Positions 47,481 through 57,992 of a stretch of DNA of 64,000 bases are shown one piece after another (the first letter of the stretch is position 1; each line of letters begins with the position of its first letter). Position numbers and translations under genes: made by a program. A model generated the notes under the pieces. It did no database searches. It saw only the letters and a program-made list of their open reading frames with translations, and was not told where the DNA came from. The stretch is from Linanthus parryae (taxonomy: Eukaryota; Streptophyta; Magnoliopsida; Ericales; Polemoniaceae). The stretch covers positions 28,943,001 to 29,007,000 of the forward strand of contig JALGPY010000001.1 in the NCBI GenBank assembly GCA_023055425.1, written 5' to 3'.

Positions 47481-49337
47481 CCAATCACTACATTACCCAG
47501 CTGTTAGACCAAGTGTGGAATTTGGACTCATACTCAGTATCAACCATGTTAGGTGGTCTAACCCCTTTAGGAACCCAAATCTGTATGACTTGTTCTTTTA
47601 GTTGAAATGAGAATGTGTTCCTCAATATATGATGTTCTCTTCTTCTAAAAGGACAAGTCATCTTCATATGACCAATCTTGTTACAAAAAAGACACTTATG
47701 AGAAGTTTTGCTTCCAGCTTTCACAAATATGGTATTGTGATTTTTTGGAAAACTTGGATTGTATCCAATACCAGTTTTGTGAACAGACTTTGAACTTACT
47801 CCAAGAATCCAGTTTAACTTGTGTTCTAAGCATGCAAGCTTAAATTTGACTAGTTTAGATTCATGAAGTTTTCTCAGCAAGAGTAGTCTTTTGTTTAACT
47901 AATTCATCAACCTGAAGTCTCAGATTAACAAGGCTGTTACTCAGTAAAGAGTTCTCAGTGACTACTTCCTTGACTTGTTTTTTCAAAGCTTTGAAATTGG
48001 TTTTCAAGGCCTTAAAATCACTGCTAGTTTTCTTCTGAGAGGTTTCAAGATTCTGATTCAGACAAACAAGTTGTATATTCTCTTTTGCCTGCTCATGGAC
48101 TTTTTCTTTCAAAAGTCTAATCTCTTTCAAGTAATCTTCTTCATTTAAAAGTATTGTTCTGAGTTAATCTGAAAGAGCATCTTTTGGTTTTGAAATCAGA
48201 CAGTTTACCATTACCTCAATGTTCTTTTTTATAACTTTCATCATGCTTGGCCATGAAGCATAGTTTGGCATGTTCTTCTTCAGATTCAGATTCACTTGAG
48301 CTGTCTGAATCACTCCATGAAACTATCATAGCTTTCTTTCTCCTGTCATGGTCTTTTTTATGAAATTTCTTGCTTTTCTTGTGTTGACAATGTTATCAAA
48401 TGTCCTGGATCACCACACTCAAAGCAGTTCATGACTTTGGATTTGTTCTGTGAAGAAGACTTACCTTTGTATTCATTGCTACTGGATGATCTGTTTCTTT
48501 CTATGTTGAAGTCTTTGTTTCCAAAGTTTTTCTTCATCTTGAGAATTCTGGTCAAGGCTTTGGAAATCAATGCAAATGGATCTTCATCATCATCATCTTG
48601 AGTTTCAAGGCTTCTAATTTTCTCATTCTCTTTGGCCTTGAGTGCTAAGTTCTTGACACCTTCAGGTACCTCTCCATCAGCTTCATTCATGGATATATCA
48701 TGTGTCAGGAGCTTCCCTCGTAGTTCATCAAGTTGTAGTGATGAGAGATCTTGGGCTTCTTCAATGGCTATTGTCTTTGGTTCCCATTTGGCCTTTGGAA
48801 GACTTCTCAGTATCTTCCTCACCTTTTGTTCATTGGAAATATGTTTTCCCAATGAATCAAGGTTGACGACAATGTCTGTGAACCTCTTGAACATCTCTCT
48901 GATTGACTCATCTGCATTCATCTTGAACAACTCATATTGCCTGAGATAGATGTTGATTTTGGTTTGCTTGACTTGACTGGTTCCTTCAAAGGTCACCACA
49001 AGTTTATCCCAGATTTCTTTGGCAGTCTTGCAGCCTGAAATCCTGTTGAATTCATCTTTACTCAAAGCACAATATAATATGTTAATAGCTTTGTAATTCT
49101 TAGAAAATTGTTCTAATTCAGAAGAGGAGAGTGAGTCTTCAGATTTGGGAGTTTCCCATCTCTTTCTGTAAAGAAAGTGTGAGGTCCATTCTGAATAATG
49201 GTCCAAAGCTCTATGTCTTGATCAATGATGTACATTTTCATCAGAGCTTTCCAGTGAGAAAAGTTGTCTCCACAAAATAGAGGAGGTCTGTTGGAAGCTC
49301 TTCCCTGTGAGAAACCACCATCATCTGCAGTACTCAT
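47481..49337 (-). pseudogene. gag of the Sirevirus, with coiled coil and two zinc knuckles (broken)
   Basis: The start ATG is at 49337 on the minus strand (MSTADDGGFSQGRASNRPPL), followed by FCGDNFSHWKALMKMYI, typical of Sirevirus gag. A frameshift near 49150-49200 moves the frame. It continues with the capsid domain (AKEIWDKLVVTFEGTSQVKQ; RKILRSLPKAKWEPK) and the first knuckle (CFECGDPGH; 48358-49206). A coiled-coil region lies at 47861-48130 and a second knuckle (CLFCNKIGHMKMTCP) at about 47655-47700. The extended gag with two knuckles is a Sirevirus mark. Confidence 0.88.
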
Positions 49338-49387
49338 GATCACCAGATTGTTAAATCTTATACAGTGATACAAGATCTGATACCAAT

Positions 49388-50675
49388 TGAAAGGGGAGTA
49401 TGCAAATGGATATGCAACACAGATACTCTAGAGGGGGGCGGGGTTGAATAGAGTATGCCAACTTTTTGCAAAACTTGTGGAGGAAAAGAGTTTTAGTTCA
49501 AGAGCAATGAAGTTCAAGGCCTTGGACACAAATTCAAGCCTTTGGAATGAGATACAGTTTGAAATAAAACAGACAAGTCATTTTCAAGGCCTTGAAAAGA
49601 GTTTCAAACCCTTGAAAACAGACAAGTTTGAATGCTGCAAAAACTAAGTATGTAAAAGAAGTGTAAATGCAAGAGACATAGGATAAATAGAGTTCAGTCC
49701 ACTTAGACCTACATCTCTACCTCAGGGATCTTCTCCCTGCAGAATTTTTGACTCAATTCTTATTGATCGAAAGCTAACCCCTAGATCTCAAGCACAGAGA
49801 GTTGCCTTACTCTGTTACAGCTTGTGGTTCTCCCTAAGCTATCTAGTACCTGCTCTAGCTAAATGATTACCTACGAATTCTCTATTGTTAACCTTGAAAA
49901 ATCTTTGAGAATGAAACATAGAAGTATTACAGAAATGATCTACAAATAAAGCACATTACAGAAGAACACTAGAGTGTAGAACTGAAGTGAAGAATCTAGT
50001 GAACTTCTGTGAGTTGGATTGTGAGAGTGATGAACTTCTTTGATGTTTGTCAATCCAGAATTTGTGTCTCTCCTTTTGCCTGTTGAGTGTTGTCTCTTTG
50101 TGCTGCTTCAAAATGAGCTCCATTTATACTGTTTGAAGCTCTGCGAATCTTCCCAGATTTTCCGCAACAACTTCCTATTTATTAGGCAACAAACTTTGAT
50201 TCTCTTAACAGCCTTCTCCAACGGATAGTTGATCACAATCTTCAGAGATATTGTTGTGATCTTGTCTTTCAACAATCTGAAAAGCTGTCATGAGTCTCTG
50301 ATTGATCACAAAATCATCTTCACTAAGTATTTCCCTTCATGCAAAATCCAGATAAGGAAACAAATCCTGCACATTTAGGAAATAAAACTTCCCTGCAAAA
50401 CTGAGTCAAACTGATGAATTAAATCATGTTAGATATATCAAAACAGTTTGTCTTTCATCATAAAATAATAACACATCAAGTGCAGGGGTGAGAGGGATAG
50501 AATTAAATCAAAAGAGTTTAGAGAAACTCCCCCTCTGAACATGCATGCAGGTCAGATAGTTTCAAGGCTTTGAATCATGGTTCAAGGTCTCTACTATTTC
50601 AATCCTGTGAAATCTGATTCAAAGATTTGAAAACTGGTTCAAGGCCTTCAAGTTCATTAAACCTGTGACCTCAAT
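49388..50675 (-). repeat. 5' LTR of the Sirevirus
   Basis: Partner of 39945-41233. Its high-coordinate end reads GACCTCAAT instead of GACCTTACA, so the terminal bases have changed; the end was placed by the GATGG duplication at 50676-50680. Confidence 0.85.
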
Positions 50676-50680
50676 GATGG

Positions 50681-51018
50681 AATAGGGGAGTCTGTGACGA
50701 GAGACATGGAACGTGAAGGGGACACGTACGTGCTGGGGGGGGGGGTTGTTGTAGGGACTCGGGGGGAGTCGGAACAACGAACAAACTTGTTGTAGGAACT
50801 CGGTTGAAGTTGGAACAACAAGCAAGGGTTTCAACTGCAGGAACTCGGCCGTAGTTGAGCATCGATAGGGTTCAACTGCAGGATGGGAGTTGGAGCATCG
50901 CTGGGGGCACTCGTTGTAGGATCTTCGCGAAGATGGAACAAATTGTGAATTTGGGATTATTGGAGAACCAGCTAATTCAAGCACAAGCGGAAGAGGGAGT
51001 TCAAGGTAAGATGGAGAT
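50681..51018 (+). other. 3' interior of the gag-only Copia element with imperfect repeats
   Basis: After the gag tail, a run of G (50738-50747) is followed by imperfect repeats built on GTTGTAGGAACTCGG and GAGTTGGAACAAC (about 50748-50935). These alternate with GTTTCAACTGCAGGA-type units. A purine-rich tract, AAGATGGAGAT, lies just before the third LTR. No pol is encoded. Confidence 0.7.
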
Positions 51019-51461
51019 TCGTTAGGAATATGCATTGAATAGGCTCAAGAAAGCTTGGCGAGGAGTTGGCAACGAAGAGGGGCAAGAAACGGACCAAACG
51101 GAGGAGCAAGAGACAAAGAAGGCAAACTGGAGTAGACAATTCGTGCGAACACAAGATGTGTTCGTACGAACACTGTTCGTGCGAACAGATCCTGGAGGCG
51201 GTCAGAATGTTTCATTTTTTGGATTAGCTCGGGTTTTGTATTTCTTGTGCACCAATTCGGTATCCTAGGCCTATATAAGGACCTAGGGTCGTGGCTTACT
51301 AGGTGTGGGTTGTATTCGTGGTGTTTCTCTCTAATAAACGGAGTTTTTCTGGTCGTGGAGGTAGCTAGCTAATCGCTAGTGAACCACGTTATATCGGGTG
51401 TGTTCTTGTGATCTTGTTTCGTCCAATTCATCGTTCTCGATACTCTGCCCGGATCATAACA
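51019..51461 (+). repeat. 3' LTR of the gag-only Copia element
   Basis: It is more diverged than the two left copies and carries three instead of two GTTCG-palindromes (51135-51187). It ends CATAACA at 51461, followed by ATTGC. Confidence 0.85.
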
Positions 51462-51973
51462 ATTGCCTTGAAAATGTCAAGTGTGGTACATTTGAATCTG
51501 GTCTACATTGTTTATTATACCACCACAACTTTATTTGACATGTAGTAATGTTTGTGGGTCTTCTTTTTCTCTTTTGTGTGTTTTGAGGTATTTGTATTGA
51601 CCTCATTCTCTACCAGAGGATTTCTTGTCATTGTATTAAGCTGTGAAATCATTTTTTTTCTATAAATGAAAGCTATTGATTTTGAAAAGAACTATCTAAA
51701 CTTTTCATTACATTTTCTAAAATGTGTATTAATTGATATATTGTTTATATATCTACTTGTTACATACCAAAAGGAGGGGGGCCTTTTGCGTCCTCGGGGC
51801 CCTAGGTGACTGCCTAAATTGGCTAGTGGAAGGGCTGGCCCTGCTCGAGATCTGTTCAAGACAGTTGTCTACCCAAAATCAGGACCATAATCAGTCACTG
51901 TACGGAACCAAATCCTTAATTTGGTGGTAGTCGCAAATCCATTAGCCCCTAGACTCATAGCCGAGCCAAGTTA

Positions 51974-52233
51974 CTACATCTATTTCTTTAGAAACGGTAT
52001 ACTTTATTTTTTGTCACTACTCACTGAGACACTTTCATCAAGTGATTTGATTAACATAATCATATAAAACTTTGGTAATATTTGCATGATCTTGTAGAAT
52101 AGACTTTGCTCTATAACATTATGGAAAAATTGTAAAAAAATTATATCGTTTTTCTATCTAAATTACCTAGTCAAAGTGATTCAAATACGTGTTAAAAAGT
52201 CGAACAATGACATTTCAGAAGAAACGGAGGTAG
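51974..52233. mobile_element. Stowaway-like MITE, degraded
   Basis: TA flanks (51972-51973 and 52234-52235). The left end CTACATCTATTTCTTTAGAAA and the right end, inverted CTACCTCCGTTTCTTCTGAAA, are imperfect inverted repeats. Length 260 bp. Confidence 0.65.
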
Positions 52234-52235
52234 TA

Positions 52236-53045
52236 ATTGTGTAATTTAATCCAGCAAACAAAATCTGCAAACTAGAACAACCTAACTAGCATGCATGCTG
52301 TTGCAACTTGCTAGCTTACTAACACATTACCGCCATGAATTTTGGTAGCTGTATCAATCTCTACAAGTAGCTACGTCCTAATAAATGCTGCATAAAACAA
52401 ATTTTAAGTACTACTAGTATAAAACAAATTCCAAGTCCACCACTACAAGCTCAAATCTTCAACTACAATTAAAAATCGTTTTAGTGTGTAAACTATTAAT
52501 ATTCCTAGACAAGGACACTGGCAAGTACTGAACCGGGCAATAAATCTCCATAACACCGTTTACGTAGCATTCCTTGTTCTTAAAGTTAACGATAAGGGAC
52601 ATTAATGGGGTGTCATCAACTTTGTTGCCGATTTCTGCTTTCTCACTCAACGTCGCAGTTTATGTGACATTACTCTTTCTTTTTCCGTAATATGTTGATT
52701 TCCTAACTACATCTGAAGACTGAAGTTGTTTCCTGGTCCAAGGATCATTCTCAGCTAACTCCAAACTACTGTGACAGCTATTTTTCTCTGATTTGTGGTT
52801 TTGGTGTTGGCATGGCATTGTTACGCAGATGGAGACCTATTTTGTCCTTGCAAAGTTTGATTTATGTATTATATCTTTGTATTTACTTTTTTGGCGTATT
52901 AGTGTGCTTACTTAAAACACAATCATAAACTATTTTTGTTTAAACTCAGTCGCTTTCGAAAACACTAATTCTGGCATGTATTGAGATTTTGTCCTGTTTT
53001 ACTTCCTCCATGATCCGTCCTATTTTGTTTGTCTTGTTTAACTTT
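52236..53045. other. AT-rich intergenic sequence
   Basis: I see no gene. ACTTCCTCCATGATCCGTCC at 53001-53020 resembles a Stowaway-type end and may be the outer border of the foldback element that follows. Confidence 0.4.
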
Positions 53046-53558
53046 GGACATGGATTTTCTATAAATCAGATTGCAGGAGCTCCTAAAAACTCTTGACATG
53101 GCAAGTAGTTATTGGTTCATGTGAAAATATTTATTTAAAAATTTCGTTGTCTTGGACTCCTATTATTGGTAATATTTTATCAATTATATCTTTTAAAGAA
53201 ATCCACAAATCAACAGATATCTTTTAGTTAACTTTCATGTTAATAATCAATGAAAATCTAATTTATTTAGATAACTATAATTCTCAAAAATAATATAATA
53301 AATTATCAATTAATTTCTGGAAAAACTGAAAAATCATAAAATCAACTCACGTTTGTCTAATAACAGCACTGTGCGTTGATTTAATATTAATTTTTATAGA
53401 AAAACAAAATATTCTAATATTAACTTTTATAGAAAAAAAATCATTTATTTAATGCAAGACAGTTACAGTGTACTCACGTTTGACAAAAATGTGATTTATT
53501 GCAGAAGCTCCTAAAAACTCTTGACATGGCAAGTAGTTACTGGTTCATGTGAAAATAT

Positions 53559-53763
53559 TGTTATGAAATATGTTATTGGACTGATGTGAATATCCACCAC
53601 ATAGTTGGGTGTATTTTGTATAATTATATTCTGGTCCAGAAGCCCACCTAATACCTATATAAGTAGGCTTAGGGTTGGAGAATAAAACACCTCTCAATAC
53701 TCTTCTCCCTACATCTTGTCTATCGTTTTATTTCTTGTCTCTCTCAATTATAATTTCACAACA
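53559..53763 (+). repeat. 5' LTR of the hairpin-array element
   Basis: 205 bp. CCTATATAAGTAGG at about 53655 is a probable TATA box, and AATAAAACACC about 30 bases later could be the polyadenylation signal. Confidence 0.9.
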
Positions 53764-54368
53764 CGTTATCAGCACGACGGCTCTATGCGACAAGAGATTG
53801 TGGAGAACAGGTATGAGATTCATTATAAGCTCAAACAAAATAAAACGAATGATCAATAAAAATAAATATAATCGTTGGTCTTGATCGTTCTTAAAGTGTT
53901 TGATTTTGACATTATGAGTTTAGTCTATCATCTAGGTTGGTAAGTTCTTTTCTTTCTTTTGAACTGAGACACAAGACGGTGGGGTTTCAAAAGAAAAATT
54001 GCACTAAATCTGTGACAATGGTTTATCATGTGCCTATCTTTTGCTATTTTTTTTTTCTCTGTCGATGGTAGAGAAATTATACCCAAAGGCAGACTTGTTT
54101 TCTTTTTTGAGTAAAAGACTTGTTTTTTTTCAACATGGTCTGCTAAGTTATAGATATTCAACTGTTAGTTATTTCTCCAGCAGAGGACATCGGTACATGC
54201 ATACAATTTTTAATGCTTTCAGTTTTAGTTGAAGGTTCATTATTTGATTAACAGATGGTTGGTCTCTATTTATGTATAATGTAAACGTCGTGTTCTAATT
54301 ACCATATTTGTTCTTTTTCTCTCATATTCTAATCATCATACTTGTATTTATTATGAGTAAGAACAGAG

Positions 54369-56327
54369 CCTCTGGAAGAGGGTTGTAATCATTGATCACA
54401 CATGTTAAAGCTTTATACGCTTATAATATCATGTATTTACACCTGAAGTTGTGAATGACATAATTATTTGACCGTAACTTGAAGTTACGACATAATCTTT
54501 TTATGACCTGAAGTCATAACATATTATACCCAAAGTTGCGGTGTTTTCTTTTATATGACCCGAAGTCATGTTAGATCTCCAGAAGAGATGTCTAAAACGC
54601 CTAAAAACACTTTTTATTATTAAGTCTCCTGAAGAGGCAGCGTTATGCGTTCTTTAATTTATTTTACTTTTATGCACTTAAATTTTTAGTACTCAATTTT
54701 TTTTATTATGAAAAAAAAAAAACGAATCTCTCGAAGAGGTTCGTAATGGCTATTGATATTCTTATACATAGCCAAGTAATTTGTTCCTGAAGTAACAAAT
54801 TGCATTACATCACTCATAACCCGTAGTTATGACTTTCATAACCTGAAGTTATGAAATACTATAAATAGTGTTCTCCTGAAGAGATTGCTACAATTTAAAT
54901 AATGATCAACCCTCCTGAAGAGGCTGTATAATGTTTACGCATTATTTTTTTTGTAACTTGTTTTAGTGCTATGGTTGTTTATACACTTATCATTGATTCA
55001 AGTAAAGCATCCAGAAGATGTTCTTAGTCCATGAGGGTTTATTGGACAAACGCATTTTATATGCGTAAAAAGTGATTTTCATACCAGAAGTTATGAAAAA
55101 TAATATTATAACATGAAGTTATAATATAAAAGATCTCCCTGAAGAGAGAATCTACGACCACTCACCTTTAAATAAAAATATTGACATTTACGTCTCTTTT
55201 TGGGTTTCTTGGAAGAAACTTTGATTAGAGAACTACGGCGTCCAAGAGATTGCTTATTGTCAATATTTTTGTTTAAATTTGAGGATTGGTTTATACAAAT
55301 TACGTATGAGACAAATTGATGCTTGAAGCATCAATAAAGTATCATTATGGTTATGATCATATTGCTCACGTCATGAGGGGGAGAATGGGTCCTATTGCAT
55401 GACGTGAGCCAAAATATCATTGTCTCTACGGGCATGTACTAATGCGAAATCCCAATAAAATGGATAGCTTCTCGACTAATGGGTGTCGATTTGGGTATAC
55501 ACTTTAAGCATAAAAGGGTTGCTTGTGTACATATGTTTATCCTCCAGAAGAGGAACATAAATCAAAGCATCCAAAATAAGTTGGGATATGAATATATTGC
55601 TCTACAAGATGGGAAAACAAGATTGAAAGGAAAATCTTGAAAGATTGTCATTAGTATGGATCAAAACCAACGTTGGTAACCAAATAGCCATGGAAGAGGC
55701 ATATAGCTCTGGAAGTAGCTAAAGGTACCTTAATACAATCTTATGATCCTACAATTAATGATTATTATATTAGGCGCTATACAAATCATATGGGTTAAAG
55801 GAAAAAGTGTTGACTAGATAATGGCCAAAACAAATTCAACACACGCATAAACTATTGCTCGGGTTACATAATTATGTAGAGCAAAACGTATACTACTCAA
55901 AGTACTAACAACCCGATGCATAATTACAATATATGCGAATACTACATATCCGCTGTTCAACGTGGGATCCTTGTAGATATTACAAATCCGCTACCAAGCG
56001 TGGGATATATGTCCGCTGTTAAGCGTGGGACTTATGTTTGGGATATATGTCCGCTGTTAAGCGTGGGACTTATGTTTGGGATTATGTCCGCTTTAAGCGT
56101 GGGACTTGTAAAATGAGAAACATGATATATAGGTCATGATAAATTCTCACTAATATAATCTTCTCGTGGAGAGAATGATAATAATGTTGTATTAGTCTCG
56201 GGGACTAAGGAACAAAAAAAATATGGGTTGAAAAGTAACTAGTTACAATACGATCGTATGAATCACAAATTTGTGAAATTCCATGGAGGTTGGTTCCCAT
56301 GAGAAATATTATTTGCCTGAAGCAAAT
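54369..56327 (+). repeat. Array of about 18 stem-loops with a shared NNGAA loop
   Basis: Stems of 4-10 bp with different sequences close a five-base loop NNGAA between C and G. Clear cases: 54473-54489 (CGTAAC/GTTACG), 54501-54519 (TTATGAC/GTCATAA), 54555-54569, 54575-54589, 54722-54744, 54814-54832 (loop CCGTA), 54834-54856 (TTTCATAAC/GTTATGAAA), 55103-55127 (ATATTATAAC/GTTATAATAT), 55316-55334 (TTGATGC/GCATCAA) and 56311-56327 (ATTTGC/GCAAAT). Others have GU pairs or a bulge. Function is not known. Confidence 0.85.
55949..56105 (+). repeat. Five copies of a TCCGCT..AGCGTGGGA unit
   Basis: Copies start at 55949, 55987, 56012, 56050 and 56087, spaced 38, 25, 38 and 37 bases. Each has TCCGCT, a short variable centre and (A)CGTGGGA; the CGCT and AGCG parts can pair. 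Two of the spacers are ATATATG and TTATGTTTGGGAT-like, so part is a true tandem duplication. Confidence 0.9.
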
Positions 56328-56719
56328 CAAAAAGTGTACACTCGCGAGTAGTTTAGGTGCATATGTATTATATTGATTATGATTGTTAATCGGCTATTTC
56401 TAGATTATTGTTTTTGCAATGAGTTTTGTTTGCCAGGTACAATGATCTTCCAATGAGGGGGAGATCCAATGAAATGCTAAAAGCGCGACACTCTTTTTCC
56501 TTCGCTACGGTTTTTTGTCCCACAGGGTTTTTCCTAGCAAGGTTTTAACGAGGGCTTGCGAAGATTATCCAGATGCGTTCCAGAAGAATGTCATCACCAA
56601 TGCTGAGCAAATAGAATTCACCGATGTACTCTTTTTCCTTAGTCATTGATTTTTTCCCACTGAGTTTTTCATGACAAGGTTTTAATGAGGCATCGTAGTG
56701 GTGAATATTCAAGGGGGAG

Positions 56720-56924
56720 TGTTATGAAATATGTTATTGGACTGATGTGAATATCCACCACATAGTTGGGTGTATTTTGTATAATTATATTCTGGTCCAG
56801 AAGCCCACCTAATGCCTATATAAGTAGGCTTAGGGTTGGAGAATAAAACACCTCTCAATACTCTTCTCCCTACATCTTGTCTCTCGCTTTATTTCTTATC
56901 TCTCTCAATTATAATTTCACAACA
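56720..56924 (+). repeat. 3' LTR of the hairpin-array element
   Basis: Partner of 53559-53763, same length, preceded by CAAGGGGGAG and followed by AATAT. Confidence 0.92.
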
Positions 56925-57992
56925 AATATTTATTTAAAAATTCCGTTGTCTTGGACTCCTATTATTGGTAATATTTTATCAATTATATTTTTTAAGGAAA
57001 CCCACAAATCAATAGATATCTTTTAGTTAACTTTCATGTTAATAATCAATGAAAATATTATTTATTTAGATAAATTTAATTCTCAAAAATAATATAATAA
57101 ATTATCAGTTAATTTTGAAAAAACTGAAAAATCATAAAATCAACTCACGTTTGTCTAATAAAAGCACTATGCGTTGATTTAATATTAATTTTTATAAAAA
57201 AACAAAATATTCTAATATTAACCTTTATAGAAAAAAATCATTTATTTAATGCAAGACAGTTACAGTGAACTCACGTTTGACAAAAATGTGAGTTTATTTT
57301 CTGAATTTATTTTTTTTTTCAAAAATTAATTATAATGAATTATATTATATTATTTTCGGGAATTATAGTTATTTAAAGAAATAAAAAATTTATTGATTAA
57401 CATTAAATATAATTGCAAGATATCTAAAGAGATTGTAGTCATTGACTGCAATACTGATTTCTAGAATTTTTTTTTTTGAAAAACAATTTGTAGATTTCCT
57501 AAAAGAATATAATTGACAAAATATTACCAATAATAGGATTCCAAGTCAGCGAAATTTTTAAGATTTTTTTTTTCTCAAAAAAAAAGTCAGCGAAATTTTT
57601 AAATCAATATTTCCGCATAGACCAGTAAGAACTTTTTATGTCAAGAGTTTATAGGAGCTCCTACAACCCGGCCTATAAGAAATCCTTGTCCTTTTTTTAA
57701 TGCCCGTATTTTTAAGAATTAAATTTTATTTGTGGCCTTCATTAATGAATGATAAGTGTACAAAGGCGTTGTGTCCTTGCTGAGGTTAAGAATCATTTTT
57801 AACATCTTTCTAATGGACAGTTAGGTAAAAAAATTAAGTGCGCGGAACTGACACCGTAAGGGGATTATGTGCCAACTTTCCTATTACTATGAGTCATGAT
57901 TGTATGGAAAAACTTATGCCTAGGTTTAAATGACGCTAACATCAATTTTCAAGAACTTTTTAAAGGACTTGATATTAGTAAAACACATCTTA

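Larger units (their letters stand above)
39945..50675 (-). mobile_element. Sirevirus (Copia) retrotransposon, minus strand
   Basis: LTRs of about 1.29 kb lie at 39945-41233 (3' in element sense) and 49388-50675 (5'). On the minus strand the primer site TGGTATCAGATC (49374-49385) lies 2 bases from the 5' LTR, and the polypurine tract CAAGGGGGAGAT (41234-41245) lies next to the 3' LTR. The flanking duplication is GATGG (39940-39944 and 50676-50680). Domain order gag, protease, integrase, reverse transcriptase, RNase H, third ORF, with a long coiled-coil gag and two zinc knuckles, matches Sireviruses. All frames are broken. Confidence 0.92.
37343..51461 (+). mobile_element. Gag-only Copia retrotransposon (TR-GAG type) with internal duplication, split by a Sirevirus
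   Basis: LTRs of about 420-440 bp begin TGTTGGGAATA and end ATAACA: 37343-37761, 38571-38988 and 51019-51461. A primer site TGGTATCAGAGC follows the second (38992-39003) and TAGTATCAGAGC the first. The flanks ATTGT (37338-37342) and ATTGC (51462-51466) fit a 5-bp duplication with one change. The interior encodes only Copia-type gag with a CCHC knuckle; no protease, integrase or reverse transcriptase is present in the parts left after removing the inserted Sirevirus. Unduplicated length would be near 2.2 kb. Confidence 0.85.
36697..51689 (+). mobile_element. L1-like retroposon with only terminal (untranslated) parts, split by a Copia element
   Basis: A 9-bp match AACTATCTA lies at 36688-36696 and 51690-51698. 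The left part (36697-37337) is CT-rich, then GC-rich, like the 5' leader of plant L1 elements. The right part (51462-51689) is AT-rich and ends with TATAAATGAAAGC and GATTTTGAAAAG, like an L1 3' end. No L1 protein is encoded. The target sequence also occurs near 36624, so the assignment is tentative; a processed transcript is an alternative. Confidence 0.45.
36468..51843. mobile_element. hAT-like MITE split by nested retroelements
   Basis: The left end CAAGGTCGGTCCTAC and the right end, inverted CAGGGCCAGCCCTTCC, are imperfect inverted repeats of the CAGGGCCGGCCCT type seen in plant hAT-like elements. The flanks are CTCTAGAT (36460-36467) and CTCGAGAT (51844-51851), an 8-bp duplication with one change, the length expected for hAT. 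Only about 230 bp on the left and 145 bp on the right belong to the MITE; the rest was inserted later. Confidence 0.65.
53559..56924 (+). mobile_element. Non-coding LTR retrotransposon with a hairpin array
   Basis: 205-bp LTRs (53559-53763 and 56720-56924) differ at about four positions. They start TGTTATGAAATATG and end TTTCACAACA. The flanking duplication AATAT is exact (53554-53558 and 56925-56929). A purine tract (CAAGGGGGAG) precedes the 3' LTR, and CGTTATCAGCACGACGG follows the 5' LTR where the primer site should be; the tRNA is not identified. The 2.96-kb interior has no gag or pol. Short LTRs and the leader suggest a Copia relative. The interior holds an unusual array of stem-loops (54369-56327). 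Confidence 0.88.
53046..57692. mobile_element. Foldback element with long inverted repeats, one arm duplicated, split by an LTR element
   Basis: The left arm (GGACATGGATTTTCTAT, GGAGCTCCTAAAAACTCTTG, CTATTATTGGTAATATTTTA and onward) is mirrored by 57692 back to about 57450. About 430 bp of the left arm is tandemly duplicated: 53073-53500, then 53501-53558 continuing at 56930-57298. The second copy is interrupted by the LTR element at 53559-56924. No coding sequence; class (large Stowaway-type or Mutator-type foldback) is unclear, and no target duplication was settled. Confidence 0.55.

Noticed and set aside
54369..56327. CRISPR array
   Set aside because: Repeats are short hairpins of differing sequence without constant repeat and spacer lengths, in a plant retrotransposon.
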